Assembly: GCA_965228215.1 (NCBI GenBank) | Contig: OZ245800.1 | Location: 2,790,001-2,854,000 of the forward strand | Reading direction: 5' to 3' | Length of the DNA: 64,000 nucleotides | From: Maricaulis sp965228215 | GTDB lineage: Bacteria > Pseudomonadota > Alphaproteobacteria > Caulobacterales > Maricaulaceae | Shown: one piece after another, positions 50,804 to 59,345 of the stretch | How positions within the stretch are numbered: position 1 is the stretch's first letter | Layout: each line of letters opens with the position of its first letter | Position numbers and translations under genes: made by a program | Notes under the pieces: generated by a model | The model's database searches: none | Told to the model about the DNA's origin: nothing | Seen by the model: only the letters and a program-made list of their open reading frames with translations

Positions 50804-52000
50804 GTGAGTCCGCTGTCGATCGCCTCCCGCCTGATGCTCCTGTCCGGCGTCGTGCTCATTGTCCTGCTCGGCCTGGCGGCGTGGTTCCTGCGCGACCAGG
50901 TTTTCCAGACCTTCCAGGACCCCGGTCAGCCCTTCCAGACCTATTCGCCGCCACCCGGTGCAGACTATGCGCAAAACGACGCCTGGTTCGTACGCCAGCA
51001 GGTCATGGAGGACACGTCGACCGCCGTCTTCTTCGTGCATTCGACGACCTATTCCGGCGGTGCCAACTGGAATGCGGAGCTCGACAAGGACATCGCCAAT
51101 CGCGAGGTCGAGGACCTCGTTCTACCCAATTACGCCGCGCCCTTCATGGAGAATTCCGCTCTCTTCGCGCCGCGATATCGCCAGGCCGCGCTCTACACCT
51201 TCATGAATAATCGCGAGGACGGAGTTCAGGCGCGGCTCTTTGCCTACCGGGATGTCGAGCGCGCCTTCGAGCAATTCCTCGTGGATATCGGCGAGGAGTC
51301 CTCTTTCGTACTGGCCGGTGTCGGCCAGGGCGGCCTGCATGTCCTGGGCATTCTGATGAACCGGATCGCCCAGGATGAAGCGATCGCGAACCGGCTTGCC
51401 ATCGCCTATGTCATCGAAACCCCGCTGCCGCTCGACCTGTTTGAAGGTCCGCTGGCGGGATTACCGGCCTGCGAGACGCCGCAGGATGTGCGCTGCGTCT
51501 TCGCCTATTCCACGGCCCATGCCGAGGAAGAACGGCGCATCCGGATCATGACGGAAAGACTTATGAGCTGGGCACCGGACGGTTCCCTGGATTTCGTCGA
51601 GGGTCGCGGCCTGTTGTGCACCAATCCGATCCTGGCGGCGCGGTCGGCGGACTATGCTCCGGCGCGCCTGCACCGCGGCGGCGTGAATGCGGAGGGTTTC
51701 GCCCTGGATGCACGGCCGGCCACACTGCCGGCCCAGCTGGGTGCGCAGTGTGATGGGGGTATTCTACTGGTCGACGAGCCGCGCTCGCGATCACTGCGCC
51801 GCCCGCGACGGCTGGCGGAGGATTTCCGCGAACCGCCCTTCAATCTCTTCTACGAGGATTTGCGGGTCGATATTGCCCGTCGGGTAGCGACGGCCAATGC
51901 CATTCTCGATGAACAGCGTCGCTGGGCGCCGCCATTGGGCGATCCGGAATCCGTTGAGGAAGCCCCGGTTGTTCCCATCCCGGACCGTCGCCGATTCTAG
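50804..52000 (+). CDS. DUF3089 family membrane-anchored hydrolase-like protein
   Basis: This protein of about 398 residues has one N-terminal transmembrane helix (LMLLSGVVLIVLLGLAAWFL) and a periplasmic alpha/beta-hydrolase-like domain. DUF3089 landmarks are TAVFFVHSTTYSGGANWNA, and FVLAGVGQGGLHVLGILMN, where the nucleophile elbow serine (usually GHSQG) is replaced by glycine (GVGQG). That change may mean loss of esterase activity. GTG 50804 is chosen for its AGGGAAGAG ribosome site; an ATG at 50765 is also in frame. It converges with kdsA. Confidence 0.85.
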   Translation: MSPLSIASRLMLLSGVVLIVLLGLAAWFLRDQVFQTFQDPGQPFQTYSPPPGADYAQNDAWFVRQQVMEDTSTAVFFVHSTTYSGGANWNAELDKDIANREVEDLVLPNYAAPFMENSALFAPRYRQAALYTFMNNREDGVQARLFAYRDVERAFEQFLVDIGEESSFVLAGVGQGGLHVLGILMNRIAQDEAIANRLAIAYVIETPLPLDLFEGPLAGLPACETPQDVRCVFAYSTAHAEEERRIRIMTERLMSWAPDGSLDFVEGRGLLCTNPILAARSADYAPARLHRGGVNAEGFALDARPATLPAQLGAQCDGGILLVDEPRSRSLRRPRRLAEDFREPPFNLFYEDLRVDIARRVATANAILDEQRRWAPPLGDPESVEEAPVVPIPDRRRF

Positions 52001-52020
52001 TCAGTGCGGTCAGCTTGTGA

Positions 52021-52869
52021 TCAGGCTTTCTTGGCGAGCGCGTCGAATTCGAGCAGGCGGCCGATCAATTCCTCGAACTGGTTCAGCGGAACCATGTTGG
52101 GACCATCGGACGGCGCATTGTCCGGGTCCGGATGGGTCTCCATGAAGACCGCAGCCACACCGATCGACACGGCCGCACGCGCCAGCGGCGGCACGAATTC
52201 GCGTTGTCCGCCGGAGGAGGAACCCTGGCCACCCGGCTGTTGCACCGAATGGGTGGCGTCGAACACGACCGGCGCGCCGAAACTCGCCATGATCGGCAGG
52301 GAGCGCATGTCGGTGACCAGCGTGTTGTAACCGAAGCTGGCGCCGCGCTCGCAGGCCATCACGTTGGGATTGCCGGACTCCACCACCTTGGCGAGGACGT
52401 TTTTCATGTCCCACGGCGCCAGGAACTGGCCCTTCTTTACATTGATGACCTTGCCGGTCTGGGCAGCCGCGATCAGCAGATCGGTCTGGCGGCACAGGAA
52501 GGCCGGGATCTGCAGCACATCGACTGCCTCGGCGGCTATCCGCACATGTTCTTCCGTGTGCACATCGGTGAGCACGGGCAATCCGGTTGTTTCCCGGATC
52601 TCGTTGAAGACCGGCAGGGAGGCTTCCAGACCCATGCCGCGCTTGCCGGACAGGCTGGTGCGGTTGGCCTTGTCATAGGACGTCTTGTAGATCAGGCCGA
52701 CATCGAGACGGTCAGCGATCTCGCGCAGGGCGGCAGACACTTCCAGTCCGTGCTGCCGGCTTTCCAGCTGGCAGGGGCCGGCGATCATGGTGAGTTTGCG
52801 GTCATTGCCGATCTCGATCGGGGCCTGGCCCGGACGGGGCACGGAAATGACGGAATTGGGCTGGCTCAC
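52021..52869 (-). CDS. kdsA: 3-deoxy-8-phosphooctulonate synthase (KDO-8-P synthase)
   Basis: This 282-residue enzyme condenses phosphoenolpyruvate with arabinose 5-phosphate to give KDO-8-phosphate for lipopolysaccharide. The family motifs are TMIAGPCQLESR, YKTSYDKANRTSLSGKRGMGLE, TDVHTEEHV, QIPAFLCRQTDLLIAAAQTG, and DATHSVQQPGGQG. GTG 52869 is chosen as start because AAGGAG stands 7 bases before it; the longer ATG at 52890 lacks a ribosome site. Cysteine, histidine and glutamate are placed as in metal-dependent KDO8P synthases. It is divergent from the photolyase around an inverted repeat. Confidence 0.95.
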   Translation of the reverse strand: MSQPNSVISVPRPGQAPIEIGNDRKLTMIAGPCQLESRQHGLEVSAALREIADRLDVGLIYKTSYDKANRTSLSGKRGMGLEASLPVFNEIRETTGLPVLTDVHTEEHVRIAAEAVDVLQIPAFLCRQTDLLIAAAQTGKVINVKKGQFLAPWDMKNVLAKVVESGNPNVMACERGASFGYNTLVTDMRSLPIMASFGAPVVFDATHSVQQPGGQGSSSGGQREFVPPLARAAVSIGVAAVFMETHPDPDNAPSDGPNMVPLNQFEELIGRLLEFDALAKKA

Positions 52870-52941
52870 GAAATTGCTCCTTGCAGACATTGCCGCCGAT
52901 CCGGTGCGGCAACGGGCTGGGACCGGTAATCCGATAATCTG

Positions 52942-52972
52942 CCTGCAGCGTAAAGTGTATAATCGCTGCAGG
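52942..52972. promoter_or_regulatory. Inverted repeat flanking a TATAAT between kdsA and the photolyase gene
   Basis: CCTGCAGCG (52942-52950) and CGCTGCAGG (52964-52972) are perfect 9-bp inverted arms around a 13-base spacer. The spacer ends with TATAAT (52958-52963), a consensus -10 for the photolyase gene 28 bp downstream. A dimeric regulator bound here would cover the -10. Confidence 0.65.
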
Positions 52973-52990
52973 GGATAACTTATCGCACAG

Positions 52991-54427
52991 ATGGACATTC
53001 TACAGGACGAAGGCAATGCCCTGGTGTGGTTCCGCAGGGATCTGCGCCTCGATGACAATCCCGCCCTCACCGCGGCGGTCCGATCGGGCCGGCCGCTGAT
53101 CTGTGCCTTCATCCTCGACGAACGCCCCGGCGGCGCCTCGGCCTGGTGGCTGGAACGCTCTCTCAACGCTCTCACGACCGCCCTGTCGGAACGCGATGCG
53201 CGATTGATCCTGTGCGCCGGACCGACCGAAAGCGTCCTGCTGGACATGGTCCGCAGGCACGAGATCGGCAGTGTCTACGCCAATCTGACGGGAATGCCGG
53301 ACCTCGATCGCCGCGACAAGGAACTGGCCGGTCAACTGGACGCACTCGGCGTGCAATTCCGGGCCTTCCAGTCAGCGACACTTGTGCGTCCGGACAGTGT
53401 CCGCACAAAGACCGATGGTGTTTTCAAGGTCTTCACGCCCTTCTGGCGCAGCCTGACGGCCAATTCCACGATCCGGGACTGCCTGCCTCCACCCGACGCA
53501 ATCACGTCCCCGGCCAATCTCCCCGACAGCCTGTCGCTGGCCGATCTCGGCCTCTATCCGGCAAGGCCGGACTGGGCTGCGGCATTTCCGGACAGCTGGA
53601 CGCCCGGAGAAGACGGCGGACTGGCACAGCTGGACCGGTTCCGCGCGGACGGGCTTGAAGATTACGGCGACAAGCGGGACCGGCCGGACCTGGAAAAGAC
53701 ATCCCGCCTCTCCCCGCACCTGGCCTGGGGCGAGGTCTCGCCCCGACGTGTCTGGCATGCGGTAAGAGATGTGTCCGACAGCCGGGATGCCGACAAATTC
53801 CTCAGCGAGGTCGGTTGGCGGGAATTCTCCTATTATCTCCTGCACCATTTCCCGCACATAGAGACGCAGAGCTTCCGGCCGGATTTCGACCGTTTCGCCT
53901 GGCGCGATGACGAGGCGGGGTTCCAGGCCTGGTGCCGCGGCGAGACCGGTTATCCACTGGTCGATGCCGGCATGCGCCAGCTCTGGCAGACGGGATGGAT
54001 GCATAATCGCGTCCGCATGGTCGCCGCGTCATTCCTGGTGAAACACCTGCTGATCGACTGGCGACGAGGGCTGGACTGGTTTGCCGACACGCTCGTCGAC
54101 CATGATCGCGCCAGCAATGCCGCAAGCTGGCAGTGGGTTGCCGGATCCGGTGCCGATGCCGCGCCCTATTTCCGGATCTTCAATCCGATCGCCCAGGGCG
54201 AGAAGTTCGATCCCGATGGTGTCTATATCCGCCACTGGTGCCCGGAACTGGCCCGGCTGTCGACGCGTGACATCCACGCGCCTTTCAAGGCCGGCGGACT
54301 TGCGCTCGCCTCGGCCGGGGTCACGCTGGGCGGGAATTACCCCGAACCCATCGTTGAGCACAGCCACGCCCGCCAGCGGGCACTGGACACCTACGCCCTG
54401 CTGAAACAGGGCGCAGAACCCGTCTAG
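52991..54427 (+). CDS. phrB: Deoxyribodipyrimidine photolyase (class I)
   Basis: This 478-residue FAD photolyase of the cryptochrome family repairs cyclobutane pyrimidine dimers with blue light. The N-terminal antenna domain begins LVWFRRDLRLDDNPALTAAV. The FAD-binding helical domain holds SRLSPHLAWGEVSPR, EVGWREFSYYLLHHFP, and YPLVDAGMRQLWQTGWMHNRVRMVAASFL, including the tryptophans of the electron-transfer chain and DIDHDxASNxxxWQW-like DHDRASNAASWQW. Length is normal. It lies behind the palindromic TATAAT promoter and converges with the DUF6134-like gene. Confidence 0.96.
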   Translation: MDILQDEGNALVWFRRDLRLDDNPALTAAVRSGRPLICAFILDERPGGASAWWLERSLNALTTALSERDARLILCAGPTESVLLDMVRRHEIGSVYANLTGMPDLDRRDKELAGQLDALGVQFRAFQSATLVRPDSVRTKTDGVFKVFTPFWRSLTANSTIRDCLPPPDAITSPANLPDSLSLADLGLYPARPDWAAAFPDSWTPGEDGGLAQLDRFRADGLEDYGDKRDRPDLEKTSRLSPHLAWGEVSPRRVWHAVRDVSDSRDADKFLSEVGWREFSYYLLHHFPHIETQSFRPDFDRFAWRDDEAGFQAWCRGETGYPLVDAGMRQLWQTGWMHNRVRMVAASFLVKHLLIDWRRGLDWFADTLVDHDRASNAASWQWVAGSGADAAPYFRIFNPIAQGEKFDPDGVYIRHWCPELARLSTRDIHAPFKAGGLALASAGVTLGGNYPEPIVEHSHARQRALDTYALLKQGAEPV

Positions 54428-54436
54428 AATGCAGGA

Positions 54437-55030
54437 TCAGGAGCTGGGGCGCAGCCGGTATTCGATGGACTGGCCACGGATATCAAAGGCGCACTGCACC
54501 CAGTTTCCGTCGGCGTCATACCAGAGATCGAGAACGACCGAGCCGTTCATGCGAATGCGCTGGGCCTCGATGGTCTCGCCGCCGATTTGCAGCGTTTCCA
54601 TACCCAATTCCTCGACGGTCACGTCCAAGGCCTCACCGGTCTCGGTATTGATCAGCGAGCTGGATCCGGGCTCGTAGCGACGCCAGTGGCTGGACGGCAA
54701 TCCAAGCACGGCAAGCTGGGCCTCATCGAGGCCGACGCGCAATTCCTCGCCATCCTTGAGCGTACGGCTTTCCAGGACCTGCAGGTCATCGCCCTGCCAG
54801 ACCTCACGCGCATCATGCTCGTAGCGGAACAGGGTAAAGGGACCAACACCGGCACGAAGCCGGATCCGGACATCGACCGTCGTGCGGTCGGCTTCGCGCT
54901 GGAAATCCAGCACATGTTCGCCGAAGGGCTGGCCATTGCGATAGACGTCGAAGGCAATCTGGTTCGGCACGTCGGCACGAACCGGGGTCGCGAAGGCCAG
55001 GAAAACCAGGATCAGGGCGGACAGGCGCAT
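54437..55030 (-). CDS. DUF6134-like exported protein
   Basis: This 197-residue protein has a signal peptide (LSALILVFLAFATPVRA). The mature part looks like a beta-sandwich with the pattern FDVYRNGQPFGEHVLDFQRE near its start and RIRMNGSVVLDLWYDADGNWVQCAFDIRGQSIEYRL near its end, which I associate with DUF6134. No function is known. ATG 55030 has GGGAG eight bases upstream; the longer frame lacks a signal. It is divergent from cysK, 111 bp away. Confidence 0.75.
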   Translation of the reverse strand: MRLSALILVFLAFATPVRADVPNQIAFDVYRNGQPFGEHVLDFQREADRTTVDVRIRLRAGVGPFTLFRYEHDAREVWQGDDLQVLESRTLKDGEELRVGLDEAQLAVLGLPSSHWRRYEPGSSSLINTETGEALDVTVEELGMETLQIGGETIEAQRIRMNGSVVLDLWYDADGNWVQCAFDIRGQSIEYRLRPSS

Positions 55031-55141
55031 GACATTCTCCCTATTTTCCCTGTGTACGTCTGAGCTTGGAGGCCGGATCACCCCTAGGCGGGAGTGCAGG
55101 CGGCTTCTATATGTGGGCCGAACGTCAAACGGAGCCCCAAC

Positions 55142-56146
55142 GTGACGCCAGCCCAATCCGTCATCGACCTGATCGGCAATACCCCGCTGATCCGCCTCAA
55201 CCGCGCCAGCGAGGAAACCGGGTGCGAGATCCTCGGCAAGGCCGAATTCCTCAATCCCGGCGGTTCAATCAAGGACCGTGCGGCACTGGGTATAATCCGC
55301 GCCGCTGAGTCCAGCGGAGCGTTGAAGCCGGGCGGAACCATCGTCGAAGGCACGGCGGGCAATACCGGTATCGGCCTGGCCATGGTCGGCGCGGCACTGG
55401 GTTATCGCGTGGTGATCGTCTTCCCGCGCACCCAGTCGAAGGAAAAGAAGGACGCCATCCGCCTGCTCGGTGCCGAACTGATCGAGGTGGACGCGGTCCC
55501 CTACGCCAATCCCGCGCATTACGCCCGCTATTCCGGGCAACTGGCCGAAGAGCTCAATGCGAGCGAGCCCAATGGCGCGATCTGGGCCAACCAGTTCGAC
55601 AATGTCGCCAATCGCGATTTCCACGCCGAAACCACAGCCCGGGAAATCTGGGACCAGACAGACGGCAAGGTTGATGGATTCATCTGCGCGGTCGGCTCCG
55701 GCGGCACGCTGGGTGGTGTTTCCAATGGCCTCAAGGCGCTGAACGCGAAGGTCCGCATCGGCATCGCCGATCCCGGCGGCGCGGCGCTCTACGGCTTTTA
55801 CAAACATGGCGAGCTCAAGGGCGAAGGCACGTCCATCACCGAGGGGATCGGCCAGTCCCGCGTGACCGCCAATCTGGAAGGCGTCTTGGTGGATCACGCC
55901 TATCGCATCAGCGATGAGGAAGCCCTGCCGATCGTGTTCGACCTTGTCGAGAAGGATGGGCTGTGCCTGGGTGGATCATCCGGCGTGAACATAGCCGGTG
56001 CCATTCGCCTGGCCCGTGAACTTGGCCCGGGCCATACCATCGTGACCATTCTGTGCGATCACGGATCGCGCTATCAGAGCAAGCTCTTCAATCCGGAATT
56101 CCTGCGCGAGAAAGGCCTGCCCGTCCCGGGCTGGATGGAGGCATGA
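55142..56146 (+). CDS. cysK: Cysteine synthase A-like PLP enzyme
   Basis: This 334-residue fold-type II PLP enzyme is of the O-acetylserine sulfhydrylase family. The Schiff-base lysine is in EFLNPGGSIKDRAALG near residue 45, the substrate loop is EGTAGNTGIGLA, and the phosphate loop is VGSGGTLGG. It makes cysteine from O-acetylserine and sulfide; the GSIKDRA variant is shared with cystathionine beta-synthases, so an activity toward homocysteine is a small possibility. GTG 55142 has GGAG eight bases upstream. It is the first gene of a three-gene sulfur operon and overlaps sseA by 4 bp. Confidence 0.9.
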   Translation: MTPAQSVIDLIGNTPLIRLNRASEETGCEILGKAEFLNPGGSIKDRAALGIIRAAESSGALKPGGTIVEGTAGNTGIGLAMVGAALGYRVVIVFPRTQSKEKKDAIRLLGAELIEVDAVPYANPAHYARYSGQLAEELNASEPNGAIWANQFDNVANRDFHAETTAREIWDQTDGKVDGFICAVGSGGTLGGVSNGLKALNAKVRIGIADPGGAALYGFYKHGELKGEGTSITEGIGQSRVTANLEGVLVDHAYRISDEEALPIVFDLVEKDGLCLGGSSGVNIAGAIRLARELGPGHTIVTILCDHGSRYQSKLFNPEFLREKGLPVPGWMEA

Positions 56147-56973
56147 CCCAGCCGCTGATTACTGCCGACGAAGCCCTGACTCTGCTCAGCGACCCGGGCA
56201 CACGTTTCATTGATGCCACCTGGACCTTCCCTGCGGGCCCGCAGCCGAAAGTCGGTGGGTTCATTCCCGGCGCTATCCCGTTCGATATCGACACGGTGAA
56301 GGATGAAAGCTCCGCCCTGCCCCACATGCTGCCCGCGCCGGAGGAGTTCGCGCGCCATGTCGAGGCCATGGGAATTTCCAGCCAGGACGATCTGATCGTC
56401 TATGACCGTATCGGCCTGTTCAGCGCTGCGCGTGTCTGGTGGATGTTCCGAGTGATGGGACATGACCGGGTTCGCGTGCTCGATGGGGGCCTGCCCGCCT
56501 GGCTTGCCGCCAGCGGCCGGACCGACGACTTCCCGGGACGCAGTCTGGAGAGCGGGCAATTCATCCCGCAATTCCGGCCAGAGCTCGTGGCGAGCAAGGA
56601 CGCGGTCCTGGACGTCACGCAGACCCGCGGTCGCCAGATCGTGGACGCGCGTCCGGCCCAGCGCTTCCGGGGCACAGGCAAGGAACCCCGGCCGGGAATG
56701 CGGTCCGGTCACATGCCGGGCGCGGCGAACCTGCCCTTCTCCGGCCTGTTCGATGCCGAGGGCAAGCTGGACACCGGGCTTGAAGCCTGGCGCGACGCTG
56801 GTGCGGATCTCGACAAGCCTGTCATCACGACCTGCGGCAGCGGCGTGACTGCCTGCATTCTCGCACTTGCCCTGAAGGCCAATGATATTGACGCCGCCGT
56901 CTATGATGGGTCATGGGCGGAATGGGGCACCGATCCCGACACACCGATCACTTCCCGCATCGACCAGGCCTGA
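56143..56973 (+). CDS. sseA: 3-mercaptopyruvate sulfurtransferase
   Basis: This 276-residue protein has two rhodanese domains. The N-terminal one is non-catalytic (DATWTFPAGPQPKVGGFIPGA), and the C-terminal one carries the active-site cysteine in TTCGSGVTACI near residue 228. The CGSGVT loop is the mercaptopyruvate type, rather than the CRKGVT of thiosulfate sulfurtransferases. It moves sulfane sulfur from 3-mercaptopyruvate to thiols, cyanide or thioredoxin. Its position between cysK and a metC-like gene ties it to cysteine turnover. Confidence 0.92.
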   Translation: MTQPLITADEALTLLSDPGTRFIDATWTFPAGPQPKVGGFIPGAIPFDIDTVKDESSALPHMLPAPEEFARHVEAMGISSQDDLIVYDRIGLFSAARVWWMFRVMGHDRVRVLDGGLPAWLAASGRTDDFPGRSLESGQFIPQFRPELVASKDAVLDVTQTRGRQIVDARPAQRFRGTGKEPRPGMRSGHMPGAANLPFSGLFDAEGKLDTGLEAWRDAGADLDKPVITTCGSGVTACILALALKANDIDAAVYDGSWAEWGTDPDTPITSRIDQA

Positions 56974-56975
56974 TC

Positions 56976-58127
56976 ATGCACGACGACACGAAACTCACCC
57001 GGCTCGGCCGGCCGCATGACGAGCGCGGTCTCGTCAATCCGTCCATCGAGCGCGGCTCGACCGTGCTCGCGCCCACCGCCGGCCAGCTGTACAATTTCCC
57101 TGCAGGCAAGCCGCATTACGGCCGTGTGGGCCTGGAGACACAGTCCGCCCTGCGCGACGCCCTCATCAGCCTACAGGGCGGCAAGGGCTGTGCTCTCACC
57201 CCGTCCGGCCTGATGGCGAATACGCTCTCGATCATGACCGCGGTGGAAGCCGGTGGTCGTGTGCTGGCGGCCGATTGCATCTACGGACCTGTCCGGACCT
57301 TCCTCAACGAGACGCTGCCGCGATACGGCGTGACGGCGGAATTCTTCCCGCCGGCCATGGGCGCGGAGGTCGCTGACCTCATCAACGACGACGTCCAGGC
57401 CATCCTGCTGGAAAGCCCCGGCTCCCTGACCATGGAAATGCAGGACATTCCGGCCATCACCGCCGTCGCGCGCGAACGGGGCGTCACGACGATCATCGAC
57501 GATACGTGGAGTGCCGGCCTGACGCTCAAACCCCTGGCGCTCGGCGTGGATCTCGCCGTCCAGGCGCTGACGAAATATGTCGGCGGGCATTCCGATTTTC
57601 TGATGGGCGCTGTTGTGGCCCGCGATGCGAAAATGGCGGCCCGCCTGCAGCGAACCGAGCGCGCCTTCGGCATGAATGTCTCGCCCGACGACAGTTTCAT
57701 GGCCCTGCGTGGCCTGCGCACGATGTCGCTGCGCATGGAACGCAGTGCACAATCCTCACTGGAGATCGCCAATTGGCTCGCCGATCGGGCCGAAGTTGGC
57801 CGGATCCGACACCCTGCCCGCGATGACCACCCGGAACATGTCCTGTTCAAGCGTGATTTCACCGGTGCCTGCGGCCTGTTCTCGTTCGAAGTGCCCGGCT
57901 GGACCGATGCGGACAGCGAGCGCTTTCTCGACAATCTGGACCTGTTCGGCCAGGGCTTTTCCTGGGGCGGGTATGAGAGCCTGGCTATTCATTGCGACCC
58001 GCAGCTGAAACGCTCCGTCACCCCGGTCAGGCATGACGGTGCCCTGATCCGCCTTTCGATCGGGCTGGAACATCCCGCCGACCTGATTGCAGATCTGCAG
58101 AAAGGATTTGAGGCAGTACGCGCCTAA
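56976..58127 (+). CDS. metC: Cystathionine beta-lyase-like PLP enzyme (Cys/Met metabolism family)
   Basis: This 383-residue fold-type I PLP enzyme has the phosphate-binding loop TPSGLMANTLSIMTAV near residue 75, an Asp pairing with the pyridine nitrogen in IIDDTWSAGL near residue 170, and the Schiff-base lysine in VQALTKYVGGHSDFLMG near residue 195. It would split cystathionine to homocysteine, pyruvate and ammonia, or desulfurise cysteine. The start is 2 bp after the sseA stop. Other gamma- and beta-lyases of this family cannot be excluded. Confidence 0.88.
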   Translation: MHDDTKLTRLGRPHDERGLVNPSIERGSTVLAPTAGQLYNFPAGKPHYGRVGLETQSALRDALISLQGGKGCALTPSGLMANTLSIMTAVEAGGRVLAADCIYGPVRTFLNETLPRYGVTAEFFPPAMGAEVADLINDDVQAILLESPGSLTMEMQDIPAITAVARERGVTTIIDDTWSAGLTLKPLALGVDLAVQALTKYVGGHSDFLMGAVVARDAKMAARLQRTERAFGMNVSPDDSFMALRGLRTMSLRMERSAQSSLEIANWLADRAEVGRIRHPARDDHPEHVLFKRDFTGACGLFSFEVPGWTDADSERFLDNLDLFGQGFSWGGYESLAIHCDPQLKRSVTPVRHDGALIRLSIGLEHPADLIADLQKGFEAVRA

Positions 58128-58142
58128 CCGCGCGCAGGCAGG

Positions 58143-58219
58143 TGGCGACCCCGGCAGGACTCGAACCTGCAACCGTCGGATTAGAAGTCCGGTGCTCTAT
58201 CCAGTTGAGCTACGGGGCC
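58143..58219 (-). tRNA. tRNA-Arg(TCT)
   Basis: The minus strand folds as a full cloverleaf: acceptor GGCCCCG with CGGGGTC (one G-U pair), a T arm GCAGG-TTCGAGT-CCTGC, and anticodon TCT in the loop after CCGGA, reading AGA. The 3' CCA is encoded in the genome. Confidence 0.97.
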
Positions 58220-58242
58220 GGGAAAACCGGGTCGAACCCGGA

Positions 58243-58548
58243 TCAGTGCGACCAGGGCTGTTTGCGGTCTGCGGAGAAATTATCGCCGTAGGACTTGGCA
58301 TAACGCTTGGCCTGTTGCGGCTCAACGACCTGGAAAGGAATGCCCTGGCGCTTGGCATAAGCCACGGCCTCGTCCTGGCTGTCGAAGCTGAGGCGGATCT
58401 GGCTGCGCATGTCGGAAGACGACGTCCAGCCCATCAGCGGGTCGGGTCTCTTGGCCATTTCCGGCGTGAATTCCAGAAGCCAGGTGTTCAGCTTGCCGCG
58501 GCCGGATTGCATCGCATTGCGTGCCGGTCTGTAGATTTTCGCAAACAT
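58243..58548 (-). CDS. ETC complex I subunit, NDUFS4-like family
   Basis: This 101-residue protein resembles the mitochondrial complex I accessory subunit NDUFS4/AQDQ. It opens MFAKIYRPARNAMQSG and contains TWLLEFTPEMAKRPDPLMGWTSSSDMRSQIRLSFDSQDEAVAYAKRQGI and PYSYGDNFS-like AKSYGDNFSADRKQPWSH. Alphaproteobacteria are the bacteria that carry this subunit, located away from the nuo operon as here. GGAG stands seven bases before ATG 58548. It lies between tRNA-Arg and tRNA-Pro, all on the minus strand. Confidence 0.93.
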   Translation of the reverse strand: MFAKIYRPARNAMQSGRGKLNTWLLEFTPEMAKRPDPLMGWTSSSDMRSQIRLSFDSQDEAVAYAKRQGIPFQVVEPQQAKRYAKSYGDNFSADRKQPWSH

Positions 58549-58579
58549 CACGATCTCCGTTGCCAAGCGGCATTCAAAA

Positions 58580-58656
<77 letters not shown>

Positions 58657-58695
58657 ATATGCGTCTTATTACTGCGCTCTCACGCAGAGGCAAGC

Positions 58696-59277
58696 CTAGT
58701 CGGTAGGCCTTTCCGCATCACTAGCAGATTCGTCTTCAGCCGGCGCTTCCTCGCTGGCGTCGTCGGCGGCCGGAGCCGCGTCTTCCTCGGAGGTCTCCAC
58801 GACGAGATTGTCGAACGCCGCATGACGAACCACCGAACCCGGCAGAATGCCCAGTTCCAGCGCACGTCCGCCCGCCAATTCCAGCACGCCGGCGACCGGG
58901 AAGCTCGAACCGAGACTTCTCAGCGACCCCGGCTGGGCATGGGCGATGAGTTTGAGGACTTCGCCATCTTCATCGAGATAGAGGATGTCGAGGCTGATCT
59001 GGGTATTACGCATCCACATCGAAGCCGGGCGTACCGGGTCGTAGATGAACAGCATGCCGGCGTCTGCCGCCAGCGTGTCGCGCCACATCAGGCCGCGTTC
59101 CATCTGGTCCGGTGTCGAGGCGATGTCCACGGTGAATTCGTGGACCGCTTCGGCCGTTTCGACGCTGAGCGATTCCGGACCGCCGAATTCGATCAGCGTA
59201 TCCTGGGCGGACGGGTCCTGCTGCGCCGCTGCGGGAGCACCCAGAACCAGAAGAATGGGAAGAAGAAGATTGCGCAT
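58696..59277 (-). CDS. DUF192 family exported protein
   Basis: This 193-residue protein has a signal peptide (LLLPILLVLGAPAAAQ). The DUF192 core reads FTVDIASTPDQMERGLMWRDTLAADAGMLFIYDPVRPASMWMRNTQISLDILYLDEDGEVLKL, with the family's conserved RGLM and MWMRNT. A C-terminal tail of about 35 residues is Ala/Glu/Asp-rich and of low complexity. The function is unknown. It lies 69 bp downstream of the cold-shock gene in the same direction, a pairing I recognise from other Caulobacterales-type genomes. Confidence 0.88.
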   Translation of the reverse strand: MRNLLLPILLVLGAPAAAQQDPSAQDTLIEFGGPESLSVETAEAVHEFTVDIASTPDQMERGLMWRDTLAADAGMLFIYDPVRPASMWMRNTQISLDILYLDEDGEVLKLIAHAQPGSLRSLGSSFPVAGVLELAGGRALELGILPGSVVRHAAFDNLVVETSEEDAAPAADDASEEAPAEDESASDAERPTD

Positions 59278-59345
59278 GGCGCGCACGCTAGCCGTGCCCG
59301 CCATGCAGTGCAATCGCCGACCACCGTAAGGCCGGCATTCGTGGG

